A stretch of DNA of 64,000 bases from Pseudomonas pseudonitroreducens (GTDB taxonomy: Bacteria > Pseudomonadota > Gammaproteobacteria > Pseudomonadales > Pseudomonadaceae): the NCBI RefSeq assembly GCF_021603645.1, contig NZ_BQHJ01000009.1, forward strand, positions 186,001-250,000, read 5' to 3'. The notes beneath the pieces are model-generated. The model saw only the letters and a list, made by a program, of their open reading frames with translations, was not told the DNA's origin and searched no databases. This document shows, piece by piece, positions 61,945 through 64,000 of this stretch; within the stretch, counting starts at the first letter, position 1, and each line of letters starts with the position of its first letter. The position numbers and the translations under genes were made by a program.

Positions 61945-63600
61945 TCAGTCCAGCCCGCTGACTTCCAGCTCCTTGGGATACTCGACGCTGAACTTGAGGG
62001 TCGTGCTGCGTTTCTCGCCCGGCTTCAGTTGCCAGTCCCACAGCAGCTTGCCGTCGTCCTCGCGGGCGATCGCCTGGCCTTCGGGCTCCAGCAGCGCCAC
62101 CTTGATCTGTTCGTTGCGCGAGACTGGCAACTGGTCCTTGAACTGCAGGCGCTGCTCGCTCTTGTGGTTGTTCTGCGCGTCGATGCGGAACTCGTAGGTG
62201 ACGCGCTTGCGGCCGCCAGTGAGGCCGGTGTAGTCGGTGTAGCGGTTGACCAGCTTGCGCTTGATCGACATTGCCTCGTCGCCGCCCAGGGCCAGCTCGA
62301 AGGTCTCGCCCGGCATCACCGCGCGCAGTTGGTCGCTGGCGACGAAGGTGTTGCCCAGGTAGGTGTTGAGTTTGCCGGGCAGCAGCGGATAGTCGCTGGC
62401 GTTGCGGGTGTCGGCCTGCAGGTAGGCGGCTTCGCGCAACGAAGGCGTGGCGAGGTAGCGGAAGGTCGCCGGCAGCTTGAACTGGGCGATGGATACCTTC
62501 TGCGAGCTGCCGTCGCTGTTCAGCGTGGCGCGGGTCGGGATATGGAAGGAGGCGCTGGTGGTGGCAGCGCTGACTTCGGCGACGGCAACCGGCATTTCCG
62601 CCAGTGAGCCGGCCACGGCCTGCTCGTCCGCGACGAAGCGCTGGGCCTTCTTCGCTTCCATCGCCATCATCGGCGCGGCGGGTGCCGGAGCGGGCCTGGC
62701 GGCCAGTACCGTGCGCGGGTCGAAGGTGTCGACGAACCACGGCGAAAGCGCCGGCACGCTGCTGCCCAGGTTGGGGCGCGCGGTGGACAGGGTGAGGTCG
62801 ACGTCGGTCCAGTCCTCGCCGCTGCTCTGCCGGACGATGCCCTGGTAGGTCATCTCGATCTTGTCCTCGCCGTCGCGCAGGCGGGCGTCATAGGCCGGGC
62901 GCCAGGAGGCATCGTAGAGCGTGTAGCTGAGCTGCAGACGGACCTGCGCAGGCTTCTCCAGCGCCACGCGGAGGATGGCGCGCTTGTAGTGGGTGCCGTC
63001 GCCGGCCAGGTGGCTGCGCTGGTTTTCCAGCTCCTGCTTGCGCTGCTGCAGTTCCTCGCTCTGCTGGTCGAGCTTGCGCTGCTCGTCGAGGATACGGCCC
63101 AGGTTGCCCTCGCTCATCTGCAGCAGGTTCTTCAGTTCGTCGATGCTCGGCAGCGCCTGGTTCTTGCCTGGCTTGGTACTGCTGGCCTGGATGTCGGCGA
63201 GGAACTGCTTCTGGTTTTCCAGCACGCTGCCGCGGTCGCTGATCTCGCGCTCCTGCCGTTCGATATCGCGCAGCTGCGCTTCCAGCTGTTGCAGGCGATT
63301 GTCCTCCGAGGGCGGCGATACCTGCGGGGCGCTGCTGACGTCGAGCAAGGTCGCGGCGGCGCTGGCGCTGAGCGAAGCCTGCAGGCTGTTGTCGTCGATG
63401 CGCAGGGGCAACTGTTCGAGGGCGATCTCGTGCTGGCCAGCGGGCAGTTGCAGGGTGGCGGTGCGGGTGACGATGGCGCGGTCGGTGTAGACGGTCACTG
63501 CGCTGATACGGCTGTCGGCCACCTGCGGGGTGGCCAGCAGCGGGGTGCTGGCCAGCGCGCCGGCCATGGCCAGAATCAGTGGGTGGAATCGGAAGGGCAT
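61945..63600 (-). CDS. MuiA/DUF4139-family exported protein
   Basis: A 551-residue protein with a signal peptide ending LLA. An N-terminal DUF4140 beta domain starts ISAVTVYTDRAIVTRTATLQ. A coiled coil near 105-200 is rich in Gln, Glu and Leu. The C-terminal DUF4139 beta region covers about 225-550 and is interrupted near 310-340 by an Ala-Pro linker. The family is annotated as mucoidy inhibitor A, but its activity is not established. GAGGT precedes the ATG at 63600. Confidence 0.85.
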   Translation of the reverse strand: MPFRFHPLILAMAGALASTPLLATPQVADSRISAVTVYTDRAIVTRTATLQLPAGQHEIALEQLPLRIDDNSLQASLSASAAATLLDVSSAPQVSPPSEDNRLQQLEAQLRDIERQEREISDRGSVLENQKQFLADIQASSTKPGKNQALPSIDELKNLLQMSEGNLGRILDEQRKLDQQSEELQQRKQELENQRSHLAGDGTHYKRAILRVALEKPAQVRLQLSYTLYDASWRPAYDARLRDGEDKIEMTYQGIVRQSSGEDWTDVDLTLSTARPNLGSSVPALSPWFVDTFDPRTVLAARPAPAPAAPMMAMEAKKAQRFVADEQAVAGSLAEMPVAVAEVSAATTSASFHIPTRATLNSDGSSQKVSIAQFKLPATFRYLATPSLREAAYLQADTRNASDYPLLPGKLNTYLGNTFVASDQLRAVMPGETFELALGGDEAMSIKRKLVNRYTDYTGLTGGRKRVTYEFRIDAQNNHKSEQRLQFKDQLPVSRNEQIKVALLEPEGQAIAREDDGKLLWDWQLKPGEKRSTTLKFSVEYPKELEVSGLD

Positions 63601-63736
63601 GTGCTCACCTCGGGCCTGAAGGGCGGCCGGCACGGCGGAGCACCACGATGGCGTCCGTCCATGCTGCTTGTGACGAGGGGAACACGAACAACGGGTTGGC
63701 CTTGCTGGCAGTCATGCCGTTACCGGCGACGAACGG

Positions 63737-64000
63737 TCATTCGGCCTCGGCCCGGGCGCTGTCGTCTGCCCGTGGAAACAGGGGATTGCCGCAGCGCGAG
63801 CAGAACGCTGCGGCGGCCTCGTGGCTGCCTTTGGCGCAGGCCGGGCAGGGCTTGTCCAGTTGCCCCGGCGGGCGCTCCGGGCGCATGGCGTTGTGCAACT
63901 CGGCGCTGAAGATGCCTGTGGGCACGGCGATGATCGAATAGCCGGTGAGCATCACCAGGCTGGCGATGGCCTGGCCCAGCGGCGTTTTCGGGGTGATGTC
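63737..64000 (-). CDS. Potassium channel C-terminus with zinc ribbon (cut by window edge)
   Basis: The frame enters from the right edge with DITPKTPLGQAIAS, the residues that follow the GYG selectivity filter in voltage-gated K+ channels. The last pore helix continues as LVMLTGYSIIAVPTGIFSAEL. The cytoplasmic tail ends in a zinc ribbon with CPAC and CSRC. It matches the C-terminal organisation of bacterial Kch-type channels. The N-terminal sensor and filter are outside the window. The internal GTG at 63955 is not the start. Confidence 0.75.
   Translation of the reverse strand, partial: DITPKTPLGQAIASLVMLTGYSIIAVPTGIFSAELHNAMRPERPPGQLDKPCPACAKGSHEAAAAFCSRCGNPLFPRADDSARAEAE

Overview
The window is GC-rich, densely coded chromosome from a Pseudomonas of the P. 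aeruginosa group. Clear orthologues support this: oprH-phoP-phoQ, nrdA with two ATP-cones plus nrdB, pcpS, a PA1167-type alginate lyase, sltB2-type transglycosylase, cyaB, bapF, dctA and sbp. Gene order only partly follows PAO1: blocks recognisable from there are joined in a different order. The space between blocks is filled with at least four families of Pseudomonas extragenic palindromes, so I infer a related species rather than P. aeruginosa itself. No tRNA, rRNA, CRISPR array or intact insertion sequence was seen.

Left part (1-20.5 kb): a lipoprotein cut by the window edge, a LysR regulator divergent from a secreted SGNH hydrolase, a PilU-like ATPase, a soluble PAS-PAS chemoreceptor, a hybrid kinase divergent from a LuxR response regulator, a LysE exporter and a small parvulin. 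Then come mdaB divergent from a YgiN-like monooxygenase, a membrane diguanylate cyclase, a CAP-domain protein, an AllE-type bicupin with a LysR gene, small secreted proteins, an SOS-controlled DUF1654 gene and ycaC. A 1.1 kb gene-free tract holds a large inverted repeat. It is followed by a phage-type BRO-N gene with an unusual structured leader.

Accessory island (about 20.85-24.34 kb): visibly AT-rich, with codon use unlike its surroundings. It holds a DUF4231/SLATT-like two-membrane-segment protein followed by a DNA methyltransferase. Tail-to-tail with these is an overlapping pair: an accessory GTP cyclohydrolase II and a HhH-GPD-like protein with a cysteine cluster resembling the endonuclease III Fe-S loop. 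This is the best candidate here for an undescribed defence or nucleotide-modifying system.

Middle (24.4-49.3 kb): nrdB and nrdA with NrdR boxes 31 bp apart and a DnaA box upstream; a RstA/RstB-type two-component pair split by a GNAT gene; a di-Mop protein divergent from modABC; an OprD-family porin; pcpS; a dienelactone hydrolase; alginate lyase overlapping a lytic transglycosylase; oprH-phoPQ behind a PhoP box; an AraC regulator; dctA behind a sigma-54 promoter with three upstream palindromes; and cyaB.

Right part (49.4-64 kb): an HD hydrolase; a LuxR regulator divergent from an APC permease and bapF; then a catabolic cluster of FGGY kinase, two FAD enzymes resembling GlpA/GlpB, a DeoR repressor, an EutH-like permease and a DUF1937 protein, whose substrate is unknown. 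It ends with sbp, a MuiA/DUF4139 protein and the C-terminus of a potassium channel cut by the right edge.
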